DNA of 64,000 nucleotides from an uncultured Prevotella sp. Its GTDB lineage: Bacteria; Bacteroidota; Bacteroidia; Bacteroidales; Bacteroidaceae. A program made the position numbers and the translations under genes. The stretch is from positions 1 through 64,000 of the forward strand of contig CAAGSA010000037.1 in the NCBI GenBank assembly GCA_900772835.1. The letters run 5' to 3'. Positions 36,384 through 45,080 of the stretch are shown piece after piece; the first letter of the stretch is position 1, and each line of letters starts with the position of its first letter. Below the pieces are notes generated by a model, which saw only the letters and a list, made by a program, of their open reading frames with translations, was not told the origin of the DNA and did not search any database.

Positions 36384-38087
36384 TTATCTGCTCACACCGT
36401 ATTTCCTCATCAGTCGGAAATCGGTGTCGGTGAAGCCCACCTGTTCGAGCGTCACGGGCATGTTGTGGTCGTTCAGATAGCGGCGCGGCGCGGAATGAAG
36501 CCTGCGGCTGCCCACGTTCAGTGAGTCGGCAAGCAGCGGAGTGGCTATGTGGGCGATGCCGAGCATGGAGTGGAACATCGATGCGCTGCTTGCCACGGGT
36601 TTCCGGCGGTTTGCCTCCAGTGTGGGCAGGACGTCAGGGAATGCTGTGCGGTAGGCATCGGACAGCCATACGAGCATGGGCACGTGCAGCTCGTAGTAGG
36701 ATGGCGATGGCGAGGCGTGGAGAAAGAGTCGGCGCTCGTCGTCGAACACGTTCTCGCCGTGGTCGGAGGTGTAGAGCATCGCTGCTATGGCGCGCGTGCG
36801 GCGCAGCCGGGCGATGATTCCGTGCAGGAAGGTGTCGGTGTATCTGATGGTGTTGTCGTAGGCGTTCAGTAGCTGACTCCTGTTGCCGGGCTTCGCCTCC
36901 GTGGTGTCGTCGGGACGGAAGAAGGCGGCACTGCGCGGATAGCGGTCGCGGTAGTTGAAGTGCGACCCATAGCTGTGTATCACCACAAGCTCCTTCTGCC
37001 GTTTCTTAGCCAGCACGCCGTCGAGCATGCGCAGCATGTCGGTGTCGGGTGTGTTTCTGCCTTCGGGGGCGTTCTCCTTGATGAATCGCCATTCGTCGGC
37101 CTCTTCGCCGAAGAAGTCGATGAACGAATGGTTTGGCTTCTGGTTGGATATGAACACGGTGTGGAAGCCTGCCTCGCGGAACGCCCGGATGATGCCTTTC
37201 TCGCGGTAGATGCGGTTGTAGTCTGCCGCCGATGCCGCCGACATGAGCATTGGCACGCTCTTGTGGGTGGTGTTTGATTGCGACATCACGTTGCTGAATG
37301 CCACGAGATTTCCCTCGCGTGCGAGCAGCGGTGTGGTGGGACGGCTGTACCATCCGTAGAGTTGGAACTCGCAGGCGCGAGCCGTTTCGCCGATTACCAT
37401 CACGTAGATCTGCGGCGCGCGCTCTTCCGTAGTCAATCTTGCTCCGAACGAGAAGTGGGCTGAACTCTCCTTGTAGTGTGCCGTCAGCTGTGTGCGCTCG
37501 GCTGCCATCACCATATTATACAGCACGTTGGCTGGATACAGATGCAGCGAGGCGCGGTAGTTGCTGTCGGTGGCATAGCTTGCGCCCATGCACGCCAGTC
37601 CGGCGGCGAGCACGCTGCCGCCAACCGTCCGTTGCCTGCACGTGAAGCTCTCCGGCAGACGTTCGCTGCCGCGAGCCGACATCACCCCGAGGGCGAGCAG
37701 CGGCAGGTATATCACGAACACGCTCGCCACGCCCGGCACCAGATTGTCGAGCAGTTCCAGTGCCTCGCCCGGATTGGTGGTCACGAGATTGAGGAACATA
37801 TCCACGGCTATCACTCCTCTGCCGAAGAGATAGAGCAGCACAATCTGGAAGGCGGCAAGGAATATGAAGAAGAAGAGCCACCATATCATCCTGCCCGGCT
37901 TCTTTGCCAGGGTCATCAGCAGCCAGTAGATGCCGCCTGGCAGCAGCATGTTGGCAAGGCTTGCCCATGGCGACAGGTGCTCCGTGAGGCACAGGGCGGC
38001 ATTGGGCAGCAGTAGCAGTGCGATGGTGATGAAGAACAGGTGTGCCGGCTTGAGGCACCATCGGTATACGTTTCTCAGTGTATGCAT
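36384..38087 (-). CDS. Phosphoethanolamine transferase (EptA-like, sulfatase fold)
   Basis: A 567-residue protein with five N-terminal transmembrane helices (about 15-35, 42-60, 67-90, 118-137, 155-172) and a periplasmic alkaline-phosphatase-like domain from about 220. Metal and catalytic landmarks: E234 in MVIGETAR, the nucleophile Thr in SQSNTTHKSVPM (T273 or T274) and the late SDHGEN. It transfers phosphoethanolamine from phosphatidylethanolamine to lipid A or another envelope glycan, which lowers surface charge and can raise resistance to cationic peptides. It follows a PCMD-family gene by 47 bases on the same strand. Exact acceptor unknown. Confidence 0.9.
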   Translation of the reverse strand: MHTLRNVYRWCLKPAHLFFITIALLLLPNAALCLTEHLSPWASLANMLLPGGIYWLLMTLAKKPGRMIWWLFFFIFLAAFQIVLLYLFGRGVIAVDMFLNLVTTNPGEALELLDNLVPGVASVFVIYLPLLALGVMSARGSERLPESFTCRQRTVGGSVLAAGLACMGASYATDSNYRASLHLYPANVLYNMVMAAERTQLTAHYKESSAHFSFGARLTTEERAPQIYVMVIGETARACEFQLYGWYSRPTTPLLAREGNLVAFSNVMSQSNTTHKSVPMLMSAASAADYNRIYREKGIIRAFREAGFHTVFISNQKPNHSFIDFFGEEADEWRFIKENAPEGRNTPDTDMLRMLDGVLAKKRQKELVVIHSYGSHFNYRDRYPRSAAFFRPDDTTEAKPGNRSQLLNAYDNTIRYTDTFLHGIIARLRRTRAIAAMLYTSDHGENVFDDERRLFLHASPSPSYYELHVPMLVWLSDAYRTAFPDVLPTLEANRRKPVASSASMFHSMLGIAHIATPLLADSLNVGSRRLHSAPRRYLNDHNMPVTLEQVGFTDTDFRLMRKYGVSR

Positions 38088-38134
38088 ATTTCCGTTGTGG
38101 TGTTGTTGTTAGATTCCGTTGCGGTGTGTGGGTG

Positions 38135-39094
38135 TCAGTAGACGAGGGCCACGTTGTCAATCCACAGCGTGTTGCCGGGTGTGCCGATGTATGCTCCGCC
38201 GTGGCTCGACGAGAACTGCAGCGTTAGGTGGGTGGGCGTTTCTCCCGGTGCAGCCCATCCCGTTTCCTTCACGGGCACGCTCCTGCCCTTGCTGTTGCGT
38301 GCGTAGTCGGTGGAGCGCAGTCCCATCGTGGCGGTGTTGTAGTGGGGGGTGTTGCGTATGTCGCCGTACATTATCTCGTATGTCGCGCCTTCCACCCATC
38401 CGTTTGTCGACTTGCCGTATTTCACCACCAGTGTGCCAACGCGCTTCGCCGTGATGTTGCCCTTGGCGTCCTCGTGGCGCTTTTGCAGATAGAGCACCGT
38501 GATGCAGAAGTCCTGTCCCGGCACGGTGGTCTTTCCGCTGAATCCCGTCTCCTTGATGCGGTTCTTCGTACCCGGCACCGCCACCTTGTAGTCGTAGCGC
38601 AGTGCCTTTGGACGCTTGTTGAATGGGATGCCCCAGTTCATGTTCTTCGGTCCGTCCTTCGTTCCGGTTATCGGTTCCTTCATGTCGCCGAGGTATATGG
38701 AGCCTGCGGCGAGCACCTTTATGTTTATGATGCCAAGTGCCTTGCAGGTCTCGATGTGTGTCATCATCTTTGCGCAGTGGCCGTGTCCGGGGTGAGTGTC
38801 GCGGAATACGGAGTTGTTCGTTTTCACTATTCCCATCACCTTTGCCATCACGTTTGATGAGCCCCACGGCGAACCGCCCATATTGTGGTATGCTCTGTTG
38901 TCGTTGATGGTGATGTTTGGTCCGATGGCATAAACGGTTTTCGTCTTTCCGCCGATTACAGCCGATTCCTTGATGTGTCTCACCACCCAACTGTCCATAT
39001 TGCCGAAGGCGATGGGTTCAACCTTTTGTGCGAGTGTGCTGTTTGTTGCGGCGGCAATTGCCAGGCAGCAAACTGTTATCCTGAATCTTTTCAT
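38135..39094 (-). CDS. PCMD-family (putative carbohydrate metabolism domain) secreted protein
   Basis: A 319-residue protein with signal peptide 1-22 (ending NSTLAQ). The mature part shows the pattern I associate with the Bacteroidetes PCMD family: FGNMDSWVVRHIKESAVIGG, GSPWGSSNVMAKVMGIVKTN, GIINIKVLAAGSIYLGDM and PFNKRPKALRYDYKV, ending in a GNTLWIDNVALVY strand like carbohydrate-binding beta-sandwiches. The role is not established for the family; location is periplasmic or surface. It is probably cotranscribed with the downstream phosphoethanolamine transferase. Confidence 0.75.
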   Translation of the reverse strand: MKRFRITVCCLAIAAATNSTLAQKVEPIAFGNMDSWVVRHIKESAVIGGKTKTVYAIGPNITINDNRAYHNMGGSPWGSSNVMAKVMGIVKTNNSVFRDTHPGHGHCAKMMTHIETCKALGIINIKVLAAGSIYLGDMKEPITGTKDGPKNMNWGIPFNKRPKALRYDYKVAVPGTKNRIKETGFSGKTTVPGQDFCITVLYLQKRHEDAKGNITAKRVGTLVVKYGKSTNGWVEGATYEIMYGDIRNTPHYNTATMGLRSTDYARNSKGRSVPVKETGWAAPGETPTHLTLQFSSSHGGAYIGTPGNTLWIDNVALVY

Positions 39095-39137
39095 AATGCC
39101 TGTATATGACTTGGTTTGTTATATTACGAATATAATG

Positions 39138-39145
39138 CAAAGTTA
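39138..39145 (-). promoter_or_regulatory. -7 promoter element of the PCMD gene
   Basis: On the minus strand this reads TAACTTTG, about 44 bases before the start codon; a -33 box is not clear. Confidence 0.5.
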
Positions 39146-39214
39146 CTACAATTCTGTGTAACCCCGTCATGCAGGCTGGGTGTAAAACTGTTCCAAATAT
39201 CCTAATCATTTATT

Positions 39215-39491
39215 GAGAAATGTTCAGAATTGGTCGTATGCGGCAATGCCGCACTCCCATTCCTGTAAAATATCATCAATTCAATGTCGCCCATTCTCAA
39301 ATTATCCAATTCTTGATCGAAATGAAATTCATTGATTAATTTTTCAAGAATTGGAGAATTTGAGAATGAAATCATATTCTTGGAATTATTGGGAAATGTT
39401 CAGAATTGGTCGTAAGCGATAATGCCGCACTCCCATTCCTGTAAAATATCACCAATTCAATGTCGCCCATTCTCAAATTCTCCAATTCTTG
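39215..39491. repeat. Pair of 101-bp direct repeats with an inverted partial copy between
   Basis: 39215-39315 and 39391-39491 are near-identical 101-base copies (both contain AATGTTCAGAATTGGTCGTA and end CCAATTCTTG). Between them, 39345-39368 is the reverse complement of the last 24 bases of each copy, so either copy can form a long hairpin with it. The element fills the gap between the PCMD gene and the 39537-40826 gene. No reading frame of note. Confidence 0.85.
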
Positions 39492-39536
39492 CCATAAAAC
39501 AAATACAGTGATTTGTGCGTGTGCAAACAGGTTGTT

Positions 39537-40826
39537 TTATTTCATTATCTTGAAGCTCTTTGCGCCCTGCTTCACGATATACAGACCGCTGGGGAGGTTG
39601 GCTGTAGAACTGCCTGCATATATGCCGTTGGCGTTGTATACGGCAGTCTTGCCGGTGGCAGCAGTGGCAGTGGTGATGCCGGCACCAATCTCCTTGTAGT
39701 TGCTGAACTCGAGCTTCTGGCTCGGATTATAATTTCCGCTCGTCTTGTCCAGTTTTTTCACGAAGCAGTAGTCAGCCAAGCCGGTGGACTCGTTATAGGT
39801 GTATTCATATTTCTTCGATTCCTGCACGGCAAGGTCGTCAGCAGAAGTGCCTTCCGATTCGCTCTCCTCTATGATGTCCTTCCTGTCGTTGTATACTACG
39901 GTTTCGCCGTAGGCTTCAGGGGGAGTTCCCATCGTGGATGATTTCTCTATGGTGATGTAGCTGCCGTTGTCGTCGGTGGACTTGTAATAGAATGATGTTT
40001 CAGCCATAGTCATACCGTAGTATTCGAATGAGAAGGCAAGCTCTCTCTCGGGACCGTTGTATGTGCCGGTTGCAGTTCCGGCGATTTCCATACCGTCTCC
40101 CATCATGGATACGTTTGCCGACTTTATCAGGTTTCCGGAGTCAAAGACTGATTTCTCCATATACTCGTCGAGCATGCCGAGCAGGTTGCCGTTGTATGTT
40201 TCCCATATTATATCCTTGAGCGTTATGGCCATATTGCCGTCTTCGTCGTACATTGTCATGGATATGCTGTTGGCCTTGCCGTCGCTGCCGTATGTGATGT
40301 CTATCTTGCCTTCGTCCACGAGCCCCGTGTAGGAGTTGTTCGGACCGTAGTATGCGATTCCCGTCAGCTGTCCCTTGTTGTTTCTTGTCACATCGGTGCG
40401 CTTGTCCACATAAATGTGTTCGGGCTCTCTGTCTACAGCACTGGCGTATGATTCCTGGGTGCGTAGCACGAGGTAGCTTGTCTCTACGGTGTCGTATTTG
40501 TATTTCGTTCCCGTCTTCACTCCGTCAGCGTCGCACCATGTGGTGCTGAGCACGTTCCCGTACTGGTCGTAGGTGAAGTTTCTTGTGAGCGTGTATTCCA
40601 TGGTGCTGCCGGTATACTGGTATTCCTTCACGGTGCCTGGCTGATACGTCTTTCCTGCAACCATCGTTCTCTGTGGATTGCAGCTGCGCTTGATGCCGAA
40701 AGCCTTGCCGATGATTGCGGCTGCTTTCCTTGCGTTCTGTACTTGGGCATTCTGTCGCTGTGCGTTTGCAGCGAGTGGCAGGGCGGCTATTGTTGCCGAT
40801 AGTGCCAGAAGAGTAAAATGCTTCAT
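39537..40826 (-). CDS. Secreted protein of unknown function with T9SS-type C-terminus
   Basis: A 429-residue protein with signal peptide 1-22 (LPLAANAQ). The mature protein is rich in short antiparallel strand motifs with RHS/YD-like sequences (FTYDQYGNVLSTTW, IDITYGSDGKANSISM, YNGNLLGMLDEYM), seen in many Bacteroidetes secreted proteins. The C-terminus (TAVYNANGIYAGSS, LPSGLYIVKQGAKSFKIMK) fits a T9SS sorting signal. It lies downstream of the carboxynorspermidine dehydrogenase gene but behind a stem-loop, so it is probably separate. No catalytic motif seen. Confidence 0.7.
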   Translation of the reverse strand: MKHFTLLALSATIAALPLAANAQRQNAQVQNARKAAAIIGKAFGIKRSCNPQRTMVAGKTYQPGTVKEYQYTGSTMEYTLTRNFTYDQYGNVLSTTWCDADGVKTGTKYKYDTVETSYLVLRTQESYASAVDREPEHIYVDKRTDVTRNNKGQLTGIAYYGPNNSYTGLVDEGKIDITYGSDGKANSISMTMYDEDGNMAITLKDIIWETYNGNLLGMLDEYMEKSVFDSGNLIKSANVSMMGDGMEIAGTATGTYNGPERELAFSFEYYGMTMAETSFYYKSTDDNGSYITIEKSSTMGTPPEAYGETVVYNDRKDIIEESESEGTSADDLAVQESKKYEYTYNESTGLADYCFVKKLDKTSGNYNPSQKLEFSNYKEIGAGITTATAATGKTAVYNANGIYAGSSTANLPSGLYIVKQGAKSFKIMK

Positions 40827-40858
40827 AATAGATTATTGTTTTATAGTTGGATAAAAGA

Positions 40859-40891
40859 CAACAATCTGAGGGGAATGCCCTTTGATTGTTG
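40859..40891 (-). terminator. Terminator of the carboxynorspermidine dehydrogenase operon
   Basis: CAACAATC (40859-40866) pairs with GATTGTTG (40884-40891), extended by a GGGG/CCC inner stem; on the minus strand it is followed by TCTTTTA. Confidence 0.7.
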
Positions 40892-40919
40892 CCGATAATA
40901 TATATACATGTAGTATGTA

Positions 40920-42146
40920 TTACAGTTCGAGGTCGCCGTCGAAAATCTCGTGCCACGGCAGTCCTTGCTTGTTGAGCTGCTCCATGAATGGATCCGGGTC
41001 GAACTCCTCAACGTTCCATACGCCCGGACGTCGCCACAGCCCCTTGAAGAACATCATCGCGCCGATCATTGCCGGCACGCCGGTGGTGTAGCTCACGCCC
41101 TGCATGCCCGTTTCGAGGTAGGCGGCGTGGTGGCTGCAGTTGTTGTATACGTAGTAGGTGCGCTCCTTGCCGTCCTTGAGTCCGCGTATGCGGCAGCCGA
41201 TGCTTGTCTCGCCGTCGTAGTTCTCGCCCAGGTCCTGCGGGTTGGGCAGCACTGCCTTGAGGAACTGCAGCGGAACGATCTTCACCTTAACCTTCTTCTC
41301 CGGTTCGTCAGCCAACGGGGCCTCGTATTCTATCTCGTCTATGCGCGACATGCCGAGGTTCTGTATGCAGTCGAGATAGGTGAGATACTGCTGTCCGAAG
41401 GTCATCCAGAAGCGTGCGCGCTTGATGGTGGGATAGTTCTTCACCAGCGACTCGATCTCCTCATGGTGGAGCAGGTAGCTCTCCTTGGGGCCTACGTTGG
41501 GGTAAGTGAGCGGCTGATGTATTTCCAACGGCGCTGTCTCCACCCATTTGCCGTCCTCCCAGTAGAGACCTTTCTGGGTAATCTCGCGGATGTTGATTTC
41601 GGGGTTGAAATTGGTGGCGAAGGCCTTGTGGTGGTTGCCGGCGTTGCAGTCTACGATGTCGAGATACTGAATCTCGTCGAAGTGGTGCTTGGCGGCATAT
41701 GCAGTGAAGATGCTCGTCACGCCCGGGTCGAATCCGCAGCCCAGGATGGCAGTCAGTCCTGCATCCTCGAATCGCTTCTTGTATGCCCACTGCCAAGAGT
41801 ACTCGAAGTGCGCCTCGTCTTTGGGTTCATAGTTGGCGGTGTCGAGATAGTTCACTCCGCAAGCCAGACAGGCCTCCATGATGGTGAGGTCCTGATAGGG
41901 CAGGGCGAGGTTTACGCAGAGCTCCGGCTTGTAGTCGTTGAACAGAGCCTTGAGCTGCTCCACGTCGTCAGCATCAACCTGTGCGGTCTTGATGTCGGGG
42001 TTGCCGATATACTCCTTGATCTTGTCGCACTTCGACTTTGTGCGGCTTGCAATCATGATGTCGGTGAAGACATCAGAATTCTTTGCAATCTTTACGGCAG
42101 CTACGGTGGCAACGCCTCCGGCACCGATAATAAGTACTTTTCCCAT
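40920..42146 (-). CDS. Carboxynorspermidine dehydrogenase (saccharopine dehydrogenase family)
   Basis: A 408-residue NAD(P)H-dependent enzyme. Rossmann start KVLIIGAGGVATVAAVKIA, then NLALPYQDLTIMEACLACGVNYLDTANYEP and GCGFDPGVTSIF, all typical of the carboxynorspermidine/carboxyspermidine dehydrogenase branch. It condenses aspartate semialdehyde with a diamine, the step before decarboxylation to norspermidine or spermidine, so it serves polyamine synthesis in the cytoplasm. The partner decarboxylase is not in this window. It follows the DUF6621-like gene by 12 bases. Saccharopine dehydrogenase proper is less likely from length and motifs. Confidence 0.9.
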   Translation of the reverse strand: MGKVLIIGAGGVATVAAVKIAKNSDVFTDIMIASRTKSKCDKIKEYIGNPDIKTAQVDADDVEQLKALFNDYKPELCVNLALPYQDLTIMEACLACGVNYLDTANYEPKDEAHFEYSWQWAYKKRFEDAGLTAILGCGFDPGVTSIFTAYAAKHHFDEIQYLDIVDCNAGNHHKAFATNFNPEINIREITQKGLYWEDGKWVETAPLEIHQPLTYPNVGPKESYLLHHEEIESLVKNYPTIKRARFWMTFGQQYLTYLDCIQNLGMSRIDEIEYEAPLADEPEKKVKVKIVPLQFLKAVLPNPQDLGENYDGETSIGCRIRGLKDGKERTYYVYNNCSHHAAYLETGMQGVSYTTGVPAMIGAMMFFKGLWRRPGVWNVEEFDPDPFMEQLNKQGLPWHEIFDGDLEL

Positions 42147-42158
42147 ATTCCTTTTCTT

Positions 42159-42752
42159 TTATTTGATTTCTTCTCCTTTTATTCCCAGTGCGTTCATCAG
42201 CGAATAGCCCAGTATCTCCTGGCGGAAGTTTCCGCCTTCCATCGGCTGCATGGCGAACAGCGTGATGCGTTTGCCATCGTCGTCGATGCGGCGCAGGGCG
42301 TGGCGCACTTTGGCGTAGGTCTCCTCGTCGTCGGGAACTACCATCACGCGCTTTACCTCCTTCTGCGAGCATGCTATCTGTGCCGTTTCGGCGATGAAGT
42401 CGCTCTTACTCACGAGTTCCTCCACGGGATATGCACTGAGGGCGAATTCGCCGAGGTGGTCGTTGAAAGCCTTGCCGTTGATTTCGCCATCGTATTTTGC
42501 CGGTGCGAAATTCTCAAGCTGCGTTTTCTGCTTGTCGTGGATAAGCACCACCTGCACGCTGTTTGCGCCTTCGCGCACTCCTCCGTCGAGTGCTATGCAG
42601 TCTATCCATCGGGCGAGGTCAGCCTTGGGAATGCGTCGCATCAGCATACGCTCGAAGTTCACTGTAAGGTCGAATGCAACCTTGTCTATAAAGTCGGCAT
42701 CGGCGATGATAACGTTCTCGCTCCATTTTGCCGGATTCATCATCTTGTCCAT
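42159..42752 (-). CDS. DUF6621-like conserved protein, polyamine operon
   Basis: From the start chosen here the protein has 197 residues with no signal or membrane segment. The core is ENVIIADADFIDKVAFDLTV, then RRIPKADLARWIDCIALDGG and GKRITLFAMQPMEGGNFR. I associate this with the Bacteroidales family DUF6621 and do not know its function. An upstream ATG (42785) lies ahead of the promoter -7 box at 42761-42768 and so cannot be in the transcript. The ATG at 42752 would be almost leaderless; ATGs at 42743 and 42740 are alternatives. First gene of an operon with carboxynorspermidine dehydrogenase, so a link to polyamine metabolism is inferred. Confidence 0.75.
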   Translation of the reverse strand: MDKMMNPAKWSENVIIADADFIDKVAFDLTVNFERMLMRRIPKADLARWIDCIALDGGVREGANSVQVVLIHDKQKTQLENFAPAKYDGEINGKAFNDHLGEFALSAYPVEELVSKSDFIAETAQIACSQKEVKRVMVVPDDEETYAKVRHALRRIDDDGKRITLFAMQPMEGGNFRQEILGYSLMNALGIKGEEIK

Positions 42753-42760
42753 ATCAGTTG

Positions 42761-42791
42761 CAAAGATAATGCAAACCGAACACAATTCAAA
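42761..42791 (-). promoter_or_regulatory. Promoter of the DUF6621-like/carboxynorspermidine dehydrogenase operon
   Basis: Minus strand: TTTG (42788-42791), 19 bases, TATCTTTG (42761-42768), an exact promoter. Transcription should begin near 42755, only a few bases before the ATG at 42752. Confidence 0.85.
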
Positions 42792-42831
42792 ATGAATTCA
42801 TTCATTTTTATTGTTGAGGTGCAGTTTATCT

Positions 42832-44973
42832 TCATGGCATCGCCTTCAGTCCCTCCCAGCGCACGTTCCATTTGCCATCGTTCGGGAAGCCCGGATTGGG
42901 CATCGTGGCACCGTCCCATCCGGCGCACATCATGCCCACGGCGAGCAGGAATCCGCCGTTGCCGGGGAGATAGAGGCGCAGGCGGTCGCTCTGGTAGTTA
43001 TGTCCGTTCTTGAGGTAGGTGTTCTTCACTTCGTTCATAAGCAGTGCACCGACGGCGTTTTCGGGTTCTCCCATGCGTGCGGCACCCATCGCCATCATCG
43101 GGAAGTCCCATCCCCAGGACGTGTCCCACTTCCAGTTTTTCCATATCCACTGTTCCGTCTTCTTCATCTTTGCCATGTCAACCTGTTGGCTGTTGAAGGG
43201 CAGCAGTCCCACGGCACCCATTACCGCGGGGTGGTCGCTGTACATCTTTTCATTCTGGTAAGTGTCGGGCTGTGTCTCGGCGGCGAGATACAGACTGTCT
43301 TTCGATGCCAGCGGCGAAATCTTCCTTATTATGTCATCCCATTGCGCGTTCCTCTCCTTGCCCAGGCGCTCGCGCCACTGCTGTGCAATTTGGAGCGCAC
43401 AGTGCCAGTAGCTCAGTTCGAACGGTGGGTTCACGGTCGTTGCGGCAGGCAGCGTTTCCTGTGCGGCGATGCATCCTTTCAGCACGTAGCGGTCGTTGGT
43501 GTTGTCGTATGTGGCGAAGTCTTCCATGAATTCAGCCGTTTCCTCAACCAGCCGTTCGTATTTCTTCAGTATCTGTGGCGAGAGAGTGGCGCGGTAGAGC
43601 AGCTCGGCGAGGTAGATCAGATGAGGCTGCTGCCAGATAAGGAAGCTGCCTATCGACGATGGGGCCTCGCCAGCCCACGGGTCGGTCATCTTCATCCATC
43701 TTACGCCCTTGAAGCCTTGTCGCTGTGCTATCTTGCGTGCGTTGTCCTCGGCTTTGAAATACCACGATAGGGAACGGTCGAGCAGTTCGGGATGCCCCCA
43801 GAGGGCGAACTGTGCCTGATGCCATAGAATCATCTCCAGATGAAACTTGCCGTACCATGAGTTATAGGTCAGTCCGGTTTCTTGAGGCGGTGTCTCTCCG
43901 GCATCCTGTATGGCAAGCAGGTATTGGCTCAGCACCACCCGGCGTTCCATCTCCTTGGCACGCGGGTCCTTGCATTCGCCGAAGTCTACAATCGCCCCCT
44001 TGTTCCAGTAGGCACACCAGTGTGCGGCTGACGCTTTCTCCACGTCGTCGTAAGTCTTCATAGCCTTTGATTGCTGTTCGGAGTATTCGCAGGTTAGGCT
44101 CAGCTGCTTGCCGGCGGATGCAAGCTGCAGCCTGTTCCTGCCTGTCTGTTTCAGCTTTGCCTTGCCTTGCCAGCGCAGGGTGACGTAGTATGTCGTGGCA
44201 TCGAGCACGCGCTTTATCAGTGCGGAATTGGCGGTCTGCTCTATAATCGTTGTGGAGTGCAGTTTGTCTTTCGTCCAGTCGCAGGCATCGTCGCTGTGTT
44301 CACCGGTGGGGTAGGGGTAGCGCAGGTCGATGGCGAACTTGGAGTCAGCCGAAATCCTTGTTGCCACCATGTCGAGCACGGGGTCGCATACGGTCTGCAC
44401 ATCATAGCGGTTGCCCTTGAAGCTGAAGCGGCTCGAAATCCTGCCGTTCCACATGTCCAGGCTCTGGCTGATGTCTTTTACTTGTGACGGGTCGTTGCCC
44501 AGAGCGAGTCCGAGAGTTCCGAGGTGCAGACGGTGTGGATTCACGCGGTACCAGTTCATTGCATCCTCACGTCGCTTGTCTTCGATGGCTTGTGTGGCGT
44601 ATATCTCCTTGTGTCCTCTGCCGAAGTCGTATGCCACCCAGCTCTCCTCCTCCCTGTATGCCTCTGGGTTGGGGAAGGCGTGCCACCCCCAGTCGCTCAT
44701 CGTGCCGAGCGGCACTCCAGGGGAGTAAGTTTCGGGGAACGACTGTAGTCCTGTGGCGTCTACCGTTACGGCAAAGCCTCCGTTTCCTACGGATAGCGAC
44801 GCGAGATTGTCGATAGCCGTTACGTGAGGGTTGTTGCGTGTCACTACGGCTTTACGGTTGATGGGGGCGTTGGCAAATGCATTCGTTGCCGCCATAAACA
44901 GGGATAAGACGAAAATGCTTTTCTTGAATCCTTGCGTGTATATTGTATTGAATGTTTTCTTGATTGTTTTCAT
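42832..44973 (-). CDS. Exported GH65-like (alpha/alpha)6-barrel glycoside hydrolase
   Basis: A 713-residue protein from the ATG at 44973, with a signal peptide (about 18-35, VLSLFMAATNAFA). An N-terminal beta-sandwich region (about 45-300, with NLASLSVGNGGFAVTVDATG and WGWHAFPNPEAY) is followed by a helical barrel (about 330-690) with YNSWYGKFHLEMILWHQAQF and WDTSWGWDFPMMAMGAARMG. This layout fits the GH65/GH15-like clan, but I cannot name the catalytic acid or the substrate. It lies 107 bases downstream of the rhamnulose-1-phosphate aldolase gene on the same strand, so a role in releasing rhamnose-containing sugars is a reasonable inference. The ATG at 45003 is less likely since it adds ten residues before the signal. 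Confidence 0.7.
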   Translation of the reverse strand: MKTIKKTFNTIYTQGFKKSIFVLSLFMAATNAFANAPINRKAVVTRNNPHVTAIDNLASLSVGNGGFAVTVDATGLQSFPETYSPGVPLGTMSDWGWHAFPNPEAYREEESWVAYDFGRGHKEIYATQAIEDKRREDAMNWYRVNPHRLHLGTLGLALGNDPSQVKDISQSLDMWNGRISSRFSFKGNRYDVQTVCDPVLDMVATRISADSKFAIDLRYPYPTGEHSDDACDWTKDKLHSTTIIEQTANSALIKRVLDATTYYVTLRWQGKAKLKQTGRNRLQLASAGKQLSLTCEYSEQQSKAMKTYDDVEKASAAHWCAYWNKGAIVDFGECKDPRAKEMERRVVLSQYLLAIQDAGETPPQETGLTYNSWYGKFHLEMILWHQAQFALWGHPELLDRSLSWYFKAEDNARKIAQRQGFKGVRWMKMTDPWAGEAPSSIGSFLIWQQPHLIYLAELLYRATLSPQILKKYERLVEETAEFMEDFATYDNTNDRYVLKGCIAAQETLPAATTVNPPFELSYWHCALQIAQQWRERLGKERNAQWDDIIRKISPLASKDSLYLAAETQPDTYQNEKMYSDHPAVMGAVGLLPFNSQQVDMAKMKKTEQWIWKNWKWDTSWGWDFPMMAMGAARMGEPENAVGALLMNEVKNTYLKNGHNYQSDRLRLYLPGNGGFLLAVGMMCAGWDGATMPNPGFPNDGKWNVRWEGLKAMP

Positions 44974-45080
44974 AGATGTCTTAATGAAAAGAGGATGTAT
45001 CAAACTTCAGGTTGTTTCCTATGTCTGATGCATCCTCTATGTGTGATATTAGAAAAATAAATGAAGTAGGTGTCTTCTTG

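Noticed and set aside
40950..43013. 687-residue plus-strand open frame
   Set aside because: Antisense to the carboxynorspermidine dehydrogenase and DUF6621-like genes; its composition is that of a reverse-complement shadow, and it has no promoter or domain.
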